A DNA stretch of 64,000 bases, from positions 1 to 64,000 of the forward strand of contig JAQJVL010000801.1 of NCBI GenBank assembly GCA_035578905.1, in the 5' to 3' direction. A program made the translations under genes and the position numbers. The notes beneath the pieces were generated by a model. That model saw only the letters and a program-made list of their open reading frames with translations, was not told the origin of the DNA and did no database searches. Source of the DNA: Stictocephala bisonia. Taxonomy: Eukaryota; Arthropoda; Insecta; Hemiptera; Membracidae. Positions 49,054 through 61,229 of the stretch are shown here, piece by piece; the first letter of the stretch is position 1, and each line of letters opens with the position of its first letter.

Positions 49054-49070
49054 AGACGTGACGTGAACGA

Positions 49071-49187
49071 TAGAAATAATACAAAAGTAATAGAGAAATT
49101 ACTTACTAAAAATAAGATCCATAAACTTTTCCAGAAAAGAAGTCAAATCACTGTTAAATATATCTACAAGTTTGCTATAGTAATTAT
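49071..49187. repeat. Right copy of 117 bp direct repeat flanking the Helitron
   Basis: This is the mate of 43453-43569, offset by 5618 bp. About 17 bp of filler (AGACGTGACGTGAACGA, with a short internal ACGTGACGTGA repeat) separates it from the end of Helitron homology. After 49187 the sequence continues ATAATATAAATA, whereas the left copy runs into Helitron CTATACATATA. Confidence 0.95.
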
Positions 49188-49870
49188 ATAATATAAATAT
49201 ACGATAGAGCAGAACATTGCAGTGAGATACTGTATTACAAATGACAACAAAAAAAATTACTAAAACTTAAATTGTTACGAGGTACTTAAAATTAATCTTA
49301 TTTAACATATAAGGACTATCTATTAAACTATTTAGAACTTTGAATAAAAATGATATCAACAAGATATATCTTCTTACTGACAATTCACCTATAGAAAATA
49401 TTGATTTTAGGTTACCTGTCGAATAATCTAAGTTACAATTTAAATTTTAAGATTTTTAAGGTTCGTTGTTTTATGCGCAATACAACACATAATTAATATT
49501 TTGGACATTATTCTAATCTGTCGAATGTGTATTAAAAAGTCAAACATTAACACAATCCGGAAAAAAATTTAAAATGTATATAGCATATGTAGGCTAATGG
49601 GGTCTCACAGGAATAAAAACCAACGCTTTGACTCTGGTTACATTGTTCAAAATAAAAGATTTCATGTACCTTTATTAGACTTTGCATCAAAGACTTTTAA
49701 ACAAGTATCTGTTGTTTGGCATTATTCCATCATGTAGTATCATTTATGACACAAGTTTATTCTTTATCATCTATATTTCTCTTTCATGCCTTTTAGACGT
49801 AATTATAAAATGTTTCCTCAATATATTTTTTAAATCTTGTTGTTTTGTTTGGATAGGTAATGCTGGATTT
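49188..49870. other. AT-rich stretch, no gene seen
   Basis: This is presumed original flanking DNA to the right of the Helitron. A 64-codon frame (49682-49876) has no recognisable motif. Confidence 0.4.
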
Positions 49871-49900
49871 GGTTAGGTTACGTTAGGTTAGGTTAGGTTA
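49871..49900 (+). repeat. Interstitial TTAGG telomere-type repeat
   Basis: GGTTAGGTTACGTTAGGTTA then GGTTAGGTTA gives about six TTAGG units with one interruption (ACGTTAGG). TTAGG is the ancestral insect telomere repeat. Short internal tracts are common in some insect genomes. Confidence 0.85.
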
Positions 49901-49902
49901 CT

Positions 49903-50865
49903 TTTGTAGAAAACAACATTTGTTATGGGTCTTCAATGAATGGTTGAGTATACTGTTGTAGAAAATAACATTCGTTATGGGTCTCCTATGAATGGTTGAG
50001 TATACAGTTAAAGAAAAAAAAATTTGTTGTGGGTCTCCTATGAATGGTTGAGTATACTGCTGTAAAAATCACATTTGTTATGTGGGTCTCCTATGAATGG
50101 TTGAGTATACTGTTGTAGAAAATTACATTTGTTATGGGTCTCCTATGAATGGGTGAGTATAGTGTTGTAAAAATCACATTTGTTATGTGGGTCTCCTATG
50201 AATGGTTGAGTATACATTTAAATAAAAAAAAACATTTGTTGTGGGTCTCCTATGAATGGTTGAGTGTACTGTTGTAGAAAATAACATTTGTTATGGGTCT
50301 TCTATGAATGATTGAGTATAAATTTGAAGAAAATAAAATTTGTTGTGTGTCTTCTATGAATGGTTGAGTATACTGTTGTAGATAATAACATTTGTTATGG
50401 GTCTCCTATGAATGGTTGAGTATGCTGTTGTAGAAAATAACATTTGTTATGAGTCTTCTATGAATGGTTTAGTATACTTTAGTAGATACTAACATTTGTT
50501 ATGGGTCTTCTGTTAATGGTTGCGAATACTGTTGTAGAAAATAACATTTGTTATGGGTCTTCTATGAATGGTTGAATATACTGTTGTAGAAAATAACATT
50601 TGTTATGAGTCTCCTATGAATGGTTGAGTATACTTTTGTAGAAAATAACATTTGTTATGAGTCTTCTATGAATGGTTGAGTATACTTTTGTAGATAATAA
50701 CATTTGTTATGGGTCTTCTATGCATTGTTGAGTATACTGTTATAAAAAATAACATTTGTCTTGGGTCTCCTATGAATGCTTCAATATACTGTTATAGAAA
50801 ATAACATTTGTTATGTGTCTCCTAAGAATGGTTCAGTATAATGTTATAGAAAACAAAGTTTATAC
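49903..50865. repeat. Minisatellite, ~52 bp unit, about 18 copies
   Basis: The unit reads TTGTAGAAAATAACATTTGT, TATGGGTCTCCTATGAATGG, TTGAGTATACTG. Copies differ by substitutions and small indels, and a subset with AAAGAAAAAAAAATTTGTTG is interspersed. The array begins directly after the TTAGG tract. Confidence 0.93.
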
Positions 50866-52647
50866 AATATTTACTCTTCATAACATTTAGTATAATCATA
50901 TGTAATACACATAATTAAGTCCCTTCAATAAATTCTTTTGTGGATTATTAAACATTATTGATAGTTTTATGAAATATTTAAAGAGTAATTCATGTCATAG
51001 CATCACAAAATGGAATTACTTCTATTAATTATTAAAATATATTCTATCATAAAGTGGGGTCTCATCATCTCTACGCTCCATGTTTCTATTATTATTTTAT
51101 ATATTTGTTAATATTTAATAACTAATATACTATTAGTTACTCTGTTCATTCATTTATTACTTTAAGATTCAAGTAATTTTGGAACTAAATAAAAAATCTT
51201 ATATAAAATAATCTATTTTAAGAACATACGATCTACTTGAACTTTTTAGAGATTATATTCTTATTGTATAATTTTTATATTTTGAGAGATAAAAAAATTG
51301 TTGTTTTACCGTCTAGTAACAAAATATTATTGTTAATAAATGTTAAAAATGTTACACAATTCATTCTATGTATTTCCCCCAATTAACACTTTCTTATATA
51401 CTGTACTAAAGGTAACTGTATACTATAGAGTCGTATTGTGTTTGTACACATTCCCCTAAAGAAGTGACCCAGAAGGAAGTCTGTAATTAGAAATTCTCTC
51501 TGTGTGTTTCACTTCAGGATTACACTCTGTTAGTTCTGATTACGTCTACTTTTTAACAAAACTAACATTCAGGGAAACTGTTAATAATTTAACATTTTAT
51601 AAATATCTTTTAATTCTGTAATTTGCTTTTTTTATTTTAAAATGTGTCTGTTCCTAAACATAACACAAAACGCATAATTGATATTAGACAACATGTTATT
51701 AAATCATGTACACATATTTCACAGAGGAGAAAATAAAGAGTATTCATATTTAGCAAAATGCGTTTGTTGATTAAAAATTAAGACAAATATTTTTAGTAAA
51801 AATATATTTTTTATGAAATTAATAACTATTTTTAAATACTCAACTTCATCCTAGTGAGAAACTTAAATTTTAATAGATGATTATTAAAGTCTATTCATAA
51901 CTAGTATTTATAAATAACTATATATTTATAACTAATTTGTATAGCAATTGTTTTATCAGTCACAAATCAGAATTACAGTTACTAGTTAAATTAATTAATT
52001 CCCTTTGACTGTATGTTAAGTAAGGAATCACTTAAGCCTTAAATCTCGTAAGTAGGCAATATTTAAACAATAATAATAAAAAAATTATGTATAATATTGA
52101 AAACTTTATATTTTCACTAATTACTCAAGTTATTTAATAACGTTAATTTACTTGAATAGTAAAATTTAATTAGTTTTCATATATAATATACGAGTACATA
52201 GCTTATCACGTTTTATACAATTTGTCCGAAAATCCAAAAAATATTTTTAAGTAGATAATAAATAAAGTACCATAATGAATGTTGTTCAATCCAATTGGAT
52301 TATTCACAATGAGCTCACGAATTTAATAAATAAAGGATTTGGAGTTATGAAGAAGGTAGAGGTCAAACTTAGTGACATTCGTTAAAGAAAACTCGATATC
52401 CTGCCCCATTTGGCATCCTTCAGAAATTTCCTCGCATAAAGGAAGCGTAACTTAAAAATTATGTCAATTTTACTTTAATCTTCTATTCAAAATGACATTT
52501 CAAGTTAGATGTTTAACAGATTTCCCTTTATAGTTGTACAGTACTCTCTATTTCACTATCAGTGGAAATCAATAAGTAAATAAAGAGAAACTATAGTTGT
52601 TGGCGTAATGAGTTTGTGCATTCTAAATAATACAACCATTTCGAATT

Positions 52648-52694
<47 letters not shown>

Positions 52695-53270
52695 TATATT
52701 CTTTAATTGAATGATTAATTAAAGATTATTAAAGCCCCGTCTTGATTAAATTTATAACAAAAAATATTTGATTTTAAACAATTAATTATTTTAAGTAAAT
52801 ACAAAGTTTTATTATTTTGTGAATCCTAATCTTTATTTATACGTATACGTTTAGAAAATATTTTATGACTGGAAATAATTTATTTTATTACTTAAAATGT
52901 GCAAAAAGGACTATAGGAGTTTTTGTCTCAGGTTATTTTTAAATGTTTTAAAATATATGTAAATATTACATATAAACTGGAAGTAGGATATTATTTATGC
53001 ACACAAATGTTTCAAGCAGTCGAAAACAACGCACCTAAATGTCGTACAATGTACCAATTACGAGATACATTTCATATTTACAAAATATCACAAATATGAT
53101 ATAAAATAAATATATTTCACGATACACATGGAAATGGTTTTCATATGGTACACATTAATTTATGATCGAAGCAAACTATTACAACTGGTTAATGTGGTTT
53201 ATGCCGGTGGTGTTAAAGTGGAAAACCTATTTTCCGAAATTTAAACGCATTTATGATGCATTATCTCCTT
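50866..53270. other. AT-rich stretch, no gene seen
   Basis: No coding or RNA signature is seen. It contains an (AT)n tract at 52650-52700. Confidence 0.5.
52650..52690. repeat. (TA)n microsatellite
   Basis: An uninterrupted alternating TA tract of about 40 bp, with a short imperfect continuation. Confidence 0.95.
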
Positions 53271-53275
53271 AACTA

Positions 53276-53574
53276 TTGCGTTTGGTAAACTGGTTAGAAA
53301 TTAAATTACAGTACTTAATTTGTGATATTTGCTGAGCACCACCATCGTTTATGGTAATTATTACCCTCAAGTATATGCGCTTGGTAAACTGGTTAGAAAT
53401 TAAATTACAGTACTTAATTTGTGATATTTGCTGAGCACCACCATCGTTTATGGTAATTATTACCCTCAAGTATATGCGCTTGGTAAACTGGTTAGAAATT
53501 AAATTACAGTACTTAATTTGTGATATTTGCTGAGCACCACCATCGTTTATGGTAATTATTACCCTCAAGTATAC
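53276..53574. repeat. 99 bp tandem repeat, three near-identical copies
   Basis: TTGGTAAACTGGTTAGAAAT occurs at 53282, 53381 and 53480, exactly 99 bp apart, and the units appear identical apart from the first boundary. Because 99 is a multiple of three, the minus strand stays open (53269-53643), giving an apparent repeated protein. The sequence homogeneity suggests a recent duplication. Confidence 0.95.
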
Positions 53575-53579
53575 AATAT

Positions 53580-54580
53580 GTATAACAAAATAGGATCCGT
53601 ATTTCAAATAGCTGTCAACGACGTTGGACACGGCAACCACCACATAGTGGAATACGTGACGACATAAAACAAGCCTAATATTAATAAGAGATGCAAATTA
53701 TTTATATTTAAAAATAATTAATATTTTATCACGGATATTTATAAAAACTGTAAGGCTTCTGTAACGTTATATCTAGTGATATTTTGATACTATTACAGTT
53801 TACTTCATAAAAATAAATTCAGACTGTATGGTTTCTATGTGAAATGGGTTTCATCTAAAGAATATTTTATAAGTTTACATTAAAGCACTTAATCCATTTA
53901 TAAAACGAATCTGTCAAAAATAACCGTCTGTATTTTCTCACCCTTACCCAGCCGTAAATCATTACTTCGTTGTGGTGTTATAAGAAAAGACATTTACAGG
54001 ATTATGAAACCACTCCCCGGAGGGCTGCTCTCTCCCTGACATTAACAGGAAATGGCCTGTCAAAGTCTGGGGAGCTTCCACCAGGAAAAAGTTATTATGA
54101 TTGTTTCAAACATAAAAATAATTTGGAAATCGGTGTTCAAACTAAAAATGATTTAAATTTTAAACTTTATTGTGTTAACTGATTTTAAATAAATGCTAAT
54201 CTTAAAATGCCTTTAAGCAAATCAGATATTTTACATGTATAGGATGAATATTTAATACCACAAATATAGAATGTTGAAGTATTTAACATTATTGAAGGCA
54301 CTAGATGCAAAACAGTACATTTTTGTAAGTTTAATTTAATTACTGTAACTAGAATAATAATTACAGTGATGTTTTTACAAAATATATTTAGAAACTTGGC
54401 TATTTACAAAAGAGCTTGCTGTGATATGATATTTATTGCATATATCTATTGCAGAATAAGTCTTTAGATATTTAAAATAAGAGTATTGTGAGCATATCAA
54501 ATTTCTAGCCCAGAACTAACTGTGCCGTAACTCGGAACAGTTTTGATGGACAAAATAAGTTCCTTACTAACGATCTGTCA
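53580..54580. other. Unassigned stretch
   Basis: A GC-richer patch at 53940-54110 has an open frame (53970-54182) with no recognised domain. The remainder is AT-rich. Nothing else is supported. Confidence 0.4.
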
Positions 54581-54589
54581 GTACTTATT

Positions 54590-54844
54590 GGTGGGATGAA
54601 CGTCCGTCGTATGGAGTTAATACTGTTGAATCGTTTCTAAACTGACGTGGGCAGATGAAACTATTTGAAGTATAGACGGGGATTGGCACTAGATCAGTCA
54701 TGTTATTGTGGGGAATTTATTCAAACAATGGATTACATAGTTACAGAGTGTCTCCAGCGCTCTTTTATGGAGGGACTAGCCAGCGTAAAAAGAATCGGTG
54801 AGGCAGGTCTTAAATGGCTCTTTGCATTGGACTCAGCTTTGTGA
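54590..54844 (+). pseudogene. LINE C-terminal zinc-knuckle-like relic
   Basis: The plus strand encodes LLNRF, a stop, TDVGR, a stop, then LALDQSCYCGEFIQTMDYIV, TECLQRSFMEG and GLKWLFALDSAL before a TGA at 54842. The pattern LNRFRT..GRC...C.CG...QT..HI...C......G......WL..LD.L is the usual C-terminal end of many arthropod non-LTR retrotransposon RT proteins. Two internal stops and loss of everything upstream show it is a 5'-truncated dead copy. It differs from the tail type at 16.4 kb, so at least two LINE lineages are present. Confidence 0.78.
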
Positions 54845-54849
54845 CAGGA

Positions 54850-55668
54850 GTCCAAGCTTAAATTTTTTTAAGTCCAAGCAAGGACTTTAAATTTTTATTA
54901 TTACTAATACACAACATAGCTTTTGGATCTTGGTTCAGCTTTTTAGAATTAATAAATAGTAGCTGGCAACAAACCATATGATATATTACATTAATAAAAA
55001 TTACAGGTTGTTTTCGAAATTATATTTAGAAATATCGATATTTACAAGAGGGTTTGCTGAGATATGATGAAGGAGAATATGTATTCATACATTTACACTA
55101 AGAATGAATTAATGAAAAGTAAACGTTTACTTTGCCCTAAAAGGAACTAAATAATATTGGGCTTAATTGGATGCTAAGGAAGGCAAGGGAAATTAAATAT
55201 GTATATGCATAAACATTATTACATCATAGTATAAATGCACACAGTTTCTTAAAATATTAATTTAAAACTTTATTATTATGTAGTTTACGTGAATATAAAT
55301 AATACATGAGAATAAGATTTAAACTATTTATTACAAGTTAATAAGAAAAATTACAACAATCGGTTAATTTCCTCTTTTCGTTCAGTTGTGAATTTACCAA
55401 ACTTTGTAATTAAAAAAAATAGTTTTACGAAAAATCATTACATAGTTTTAAGTTTTACACAGTAATTTAATACTACAAGAATACGAAACTTAAGAAAAGC
55501 TGTAAAACAACTGCAACAAGTAATTTAAAACTGGACAAAAATCTTTATTGCAATAATATTTATTTTATCACCTATATATACGAATTCAAATTATTGTTTA
55601 GTAAGTCAAAGGTTGAAACAGTTAGGACAAGCAGTAATAAAATAACTTTGAAAATAATCAAGAAATGG
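54850..55668. other. AT-rich stretch, no gene seen
   Basis: Nothing is recognised between the LINE relic and the 66 bp array. Confidence 0.45.
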
Positions 55669-55669
55669 A

Positions 55670-58600
55670 AATAAACCATAGATAAACAGGCTGTTACACA
55701 TTGAACGCACTTGCCTTAGACAGGCTCTCTCACTTAATAAACCAGAGATAAACAGGCTGTTACACATTGAACGCACTGGCCTTAGACAGGCTCTCTCACT
55801 AAATAAACCAGAGATACACAGGCTGTTACACATTGAACGCACTGGCCTTAGACAGGCTCCCTCACTAAATAAACCGGAGATAAACAGGCTGTTACACATT
55901 GAATGCACTGGCCTTAGACAGGCTCTCTCACTAAATAAACCAGAGATAAACAGGCTGTTACACATTGAACGCACTGGCCTTGGACAGGCTCACTCACTAA
56001 ATAAACCAGAGATAGACAGGCTGTTACACATTGAACGCACTGGCCTTAGACAGGCTCTCTCACTAAATAAACCAGAGATAAACAGGCTGTTACACATTGA
56101 ACGCAATGGCCTTAGACAGGCTCTCTCACTAAATAAACCAGAGATAAACAGGCTGTTACACATTGAATGCACTTGGCTTAGACAGGCTCTCTTACTAAAT
56201 AAACCAGAGGTAAACAGGCTGTTACACATTGAATGCACTGGCCTTAGACAGGCTCTCTCACTAAATAAACCAGAGATAAACAGGCTGTTACACGTTGAAC
56301 GTACTGGCCTTAGACAGGCTCTCTCACTAAATAAACCAGAGATAAACAGGCTGTTACACATTGAACGCACTGGCCTTAGACAGGCTCTCTCACTAAATAA
56401 ACCAGCGCTAAACAGGCTGTTACACATTGAACGCACTGGCCTTAGACAGGCTCCCTCACTAAATAAACCAAGATAAACAGGCTGTTACACATTGAACGCA
56501 CTGCCCTTAGACAGGCTCTCTCACTAAATAAACCAGAGATAAACAGGCTGTTACACATTGAACACACTGGCCTTAGACAGGCTCTCTCACTAAATAAACC
56601 AGAGATAAACAGGCTGTTACACATTGAACGCACTGGCCTTAGACAGGCTCTCTCACTAAATAAACCAGAGATAAACAGGCTGCTACACATTGAACGCACT
56701 GGCCTTAGACATGCTCCCTCACTAAATAAACCTGAGATAAACAGACTGTTACACATTGAACGCACTGGCCTTAGACAGGCTCTCTCACTAAATAAACCAG
56801 AGATAAACAGGCTGTTACACATTGAACGCACTGGCCTTAGACAGGCTCTCTCACTAAATAAACCAGAGATAAACAGGCTGTTACACGTTGAACGTACTGG
56901 CCTTAGACAGGCTCTCTCACTAAATAAACCAGAGATAAACAGGCTGTTACACATTGAACGCACTGGCCTTAGACAGGCTGTCTCACTAAATAAACCAGCT
57001 CTAAACAGGCTGTTACACATTGAACGTACTGGCCTTAGACAGGCTCTCTCACTAAATAAACCAGAGATAAACAGGCTGTTACGCATTGAACGCACTGGCC
57101 TTACACAGGCTCTCTCACTAAATAAACCAGAGATAAACAGGCTGTTACACATTGAACGCACTGGCCTTAGACAGGCTCTCTCACTAAATAAACCAGAGAT
57201 AAACAGGCTGCTACACATTGAACGCACTGGCCTTAGACATGCTCCCTCACTAAATAAACCTGAGATAAACAGACTGTTACACATTGAACGCACTGGCCTT
57301 AGACATGCTCCCTCACTAAATAAACCTGAGATAAACAGACTGTTACACATTGAACGCACTGGCCTTAGACAGGCTCTCTCACTAAATAAACCAGAGATAA
57401 ACAGGCTGTTACACATTGAACGCACTGGCCTTAGACAGGCTCTCTCACTAAATAAACCAGAGATAAACAGGCTGTTACACGTTGAACGTACTGGCCTTAG
57501 ACAGGCTCTCTCACTAAATAAACCAGAGATAAACAGGCTGTTACACATTGAACGCACTGGCCTTAGACAGGCTCTCTCACTAAATAAACCAGAGATAAAC
57601 AGGCTGTTACGCATTGAACGCACTGGCCTTACACAGGCTCTCTCACTAAATAAACCAGAGATAAACAGGCTGTTACACATTGAACGCACTGGCCTAAGAC
57701 AGGCTCTCTCACTTAATAAACCAGAGATAGACAGGCTGTTACACATTGAACGCACTGGCCTTAGACAGGCTCTCTCACTAAATAAACCAGAGATGAACAG
57801 GCTGTTACACATTGAACTCACTGGCCATAGACAGGCTCTCTCACTAAATAAACCAGAGATAAACAGGCTGTTACTCATTGAACGCACTGGCCTTAGACAG
57901 GCTCTCTCACTAAATAAACCAGAGATAAACAGGCTGTTACACATTGAACGCACTGGCCTTTGACAGGCTCTTTTACTAAATAAACTAGAGATAAACAGGC
58001 TGTTACACATTGAACGCACTTGCCTTAGACAGGCTCTCTCACTAAATAAACCAGAGATAAACAGGCTGTTACGCATTGAACGCACTGGCCTTACACAGGC
58101 TCTCTCACTAAATAAACCAGAGATAAACAGGCTGTTACACATTGAACTCACTTGCCTTAGACAGGCTCTCTTACTAAATAAACCAGAGATAAACAGGCTG
58201 TTACACATTGAACGCACTGGCCTAAGACAGGCTCTCTCACTTAATAAACCAGAGATAGACAGGCTGTTACACATTGAACGCACTGGCCTTAGACAGGCTC
58301 TCTCACTAAATAAACCAGAGATACACAGGCTGTTACACATTGAACGCACTGGCCTTAGACAGGCTCCCTCACTAAATAAACCAGAGATAAACAGGCTGTT
58401 ACACATTGAATGCACTGGCCTTAGACAGGCTCTCTCACTAAATAAACCAGAGATAAACAGGCTGTTACACATTGAACGCACTGGCCTTAGACAGGCTCAC
58501 TCACTAAATAAACCAGAGATAGACAGGCTGTTACACATTGAACGCACTGGCCTTAGACAGGCTCTCTCACTAAATAAACCAGAGATAAACAGGCTGTTAC

Positions 58601-60820
58601 ACATTGAACGCAATGGCCTTAGACAGGCTCTCTCACTAAATAAACCAGAGATAAACAGGCTGTTACACATTGAATGCACTTGGCTTAGACAGGCTCTCTT
58701 ACTAAATAAACCAGAGGTAAACAGGCTGTTACACATTGAATGCACTGGCCTTAGACAGGCTCTCTCACTAAATAAACCAGAGATAAACAGGCTGTTACAC
58801 GTTGAACGTACTGGCCTTAGACAGGCTCTCTCACTAAATAAACCAGAGATAAACAGGCTGTTACACATTGAACGCACTGGCCTTAGACAGGCTCTCTCAC
58901 TAAATAAACCAGCGCTAAACAGGCTGTTACACATTGAACGCACTGGCCTTAGACAGGCTCCCTCACTAAATAAACCAAGATAAACAGGCTGTTACACATT
59001 GAACGCACTGCCCTTAGACAGGCTCTCTCACTAAATAAACCAGAGATAAACAGGCTGTTACACATTGAACACACTGGCCTTAGACAGGCTCTCTCACTAA
59101 ATAAACCAGAGATAAACAGGCTGTTACACATTGAACGCACTGGCCTTAGACAGGCTCTCTCACTAAATAAACCAGAGATAAACAGGCTGCTACACATTGA
59201 ACGCACTGGCCTTAGACATGCTCCCTCACTAAATAAACCTGAGATAAACAGACTGTTACACATTGAACGCACTGGCCTTAGACAGGCTCTCTCACTAAAT
59301 AAACCAGAGATAAACAGGCTGTTACACATTGAACGCACTGGCCTTAGACAGGCTCTCTCACTAAATAAAACAGAGATAAACAGGCTGTTACACGTTGAAC
59401 GTACTGGCCTTAGACAGGCTCTCTCACTAAATAAACCAGAGATAAACAGGCTGTTACACATTGAACGCACTGGCCTTAGACAGGCTGTCTCACTAAATAA
59501 ACCAGCTCTAAACAGGCTGTTACACATTGAACGTACTGGCCTTAGACAGGCTCTCTCACTAAATAAACCAGAGATAAACAGGCTGTTACGCATTGAACGC
59601 ACTGGCCTTACACAGGCTCTCTCACTAAATAAACCAGAGATAAACAGGCTGTTACACATTGAACGCACTGGCCTTAGACAGGCTCTCTCACTAAATAAAC
59701 CAGAGATAAACAGGCTGCTACACATTGAACGCACTGGCCTTAGACATGCTCCCTCACTAAATAAACCTGAGATAAACAGACTGTTACACATTGAACGCAC
59801 TGGCCTTAGACAGGCTCTCTCACTAAATAAACCAGAGATAAACAGGCTGTTACACATTGAACGCACTGGCCTTAGACAGGCTCTCTCACTAAATAAACCA
59901 GAGATAAACAGGCTGTTACACGTTGAACGTACTGGCCTTAGACAGGCTCTCTCACTAAATAAACCAGAGATAAACAGGCTGTTACACATTGAACGCACTG
60001 GCCTTAGACAGGCTCTCTCACTAAATAAACCAGAGATAAACAGGCTGTTACGCATTGAACGCACTGGCCTTACACAGGCTCTCTCACTAAATAAACCAGA
60101 GATAAACAGGCTGTTACACATTGAACGCACTGGCCTAAGACAGGCTCTCTCACTTAATAAACCAGAGATAGACAGGCTGTTACACATTGAACGCACTGGC
60201 CTTAGACAGGCTCTCTCACTAAATAAACCAGAGATGAACAGGCTGTTACACATTGAACTCACTGGCCATAGACAGGCTCTCTCACTAAATAAACCAGAGA
60301 TAAACAGGCTGTTACTCATTGAACGCACTGGCCTTAGACAGGCTCTCTCACTAAATAAACCAGAGATAAACAGGCTGTTACGCATTGAACGCACTGGCCT
60401 TACACAGGCTCTCTCACTAAATAAACCAGAGATAAACAGGCTGTTACACATTGAACTCACTTGCCTTAGACAGGCTCTCTTACTAAATAAACCAGAGATA
60501 AACAGGCTGTTACACATTGAACGCACTGGCCTAAGACAGGCTCTCTCACTTAATAAACCAGAGATAGACAGGCTGTTACACATTGAACGCACTGGCCTTA
60601 GACAGGCTCTCTCACTAAATAAACCAGAGATGAACAGGCTGTTACACATTGAACTCACTGGCTATAGACAGGCTCTCTCACTAAATAAACCAGAGATAAA
60701 CAGGCTGTTACACGTTGAACGTACTGGCCTTAGACAGGCTCTCTCACTAAATAAACCAGAGATAAACAGGCTGTTACACATTGAACGCACTGGCCTTTGA
60801 CAGGCTCTCTCACTAAATAA
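55670..60820. repeat. 66 bp satellite/minisatellite array, about 78 copies
   Basis: The unit reads AGGCTCTCTCACTAAATAAA, CCAGAGATAAACAGGCTGTT, ACACATTGAACGCACTGGCC, TTAGAC. Variants such as ACACGTTGAACGTACTGG, CCAGCGCTAAAC and CTTACACAGG recur in a fixed order. Since 66 is divisible by three and one minus-strand frame has no stop, frames of up to 679 codons appear (56442-58481, 58949-60658). They have no start context, domain or splice support, and I regard them as non-coding. One unit lacks a base (ACCAAGATAAAC) and breaks the frame at 56470 and again at about 58977. Confidence 0.96.
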
Positions 60821-61229
60821 AATACACGTTAAATTATGGTTTACCTTAACTTGTGTTACTTTTTTATGACCACTTATTGATTATAAATGCTTAAATTTTG
60901 TGACATTAGGATCATAAACGTTGTAAATCGTTAAGGATTTTGACTGTTGGATAATATTTTACTGAAAAGTTTTGCCATTTTGTTATTAGATAAATAAATG
61001 GTTATAATATATTTAATTCAGAATATTCTGTCAAATTCGGTTTATTTGTGAACAGAATGTCATTAGTATGTTCTATTATCAAATTTGTAAATAAATCTTT
61101 GTTACGATACAAAACTTCTAACATTATTTCTTTTTGTTATAGGTAAGGGGTCAATTAAAAATCCATTTTTTTAGATAAATTCTTTAACATACAATTAAAA
61201 TATCACACACATTATAATATTAGTAGTAT
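60821..61229. other. AT-rich spacer
   Basis: This is AT-rich sequence between the satellite and the CpG-rich leader. Nothing is supported in it. Confidence 0.45.

Larger units (their letters stand above)
43569..49057 (+). mobile_element. Helitron, 3'-truncated and inactivated
   Basis: The 5' end reads TCTATACATATATAAG followed by ACTCACTCACTGACTGACTG, typical of animal Helitrons, which begin with TC inserted at an AT dinucleotide (here ...AATTA^T). A ~1.4 kb leader precedes one long degraded frame encoding OTU protease, Helitron_like_N, Rep (HUH) and the start of a Pif1-like helicase. The element ends abruptly near 49053, inside the helicase. The rest of the helicase and the 3' CTRR hairpin terminus are absent. 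Five in-frame stops (45816, 46377, 47058, 47454, 47998) and one frameshift (about 47457-47466) disable it. A few point changes and intact motifs suggest moderate age. Confidence 0.93.

Noticed and set aside
49054..49191. Helitron frame extending 46 codons past the helicase (VIEKLLTKNKIHKLF...)
   Set aside because: This part lies in the filler and the 117 bp flanking repeat, not in Helitron homology. The left copy of the repeat is also open by chance.
53969..54182. Open frame MWCYKKRHLQDYETTPRRAA in a GC-richer patch
   Set aside because: No domain, splice or promoter evidence was found. It could be old transposon sequence, and it was left unassigned.
56442..60658. Minus-strand frames of 679 and 569 codons in the 66 bp array as a large repetitive protein
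   Set aside because: They are translations of a 66 bp tandem unit whose length is a multiple of three. There is no start context, signal, domain or intron support, and single-base loss in one unit breaks them.
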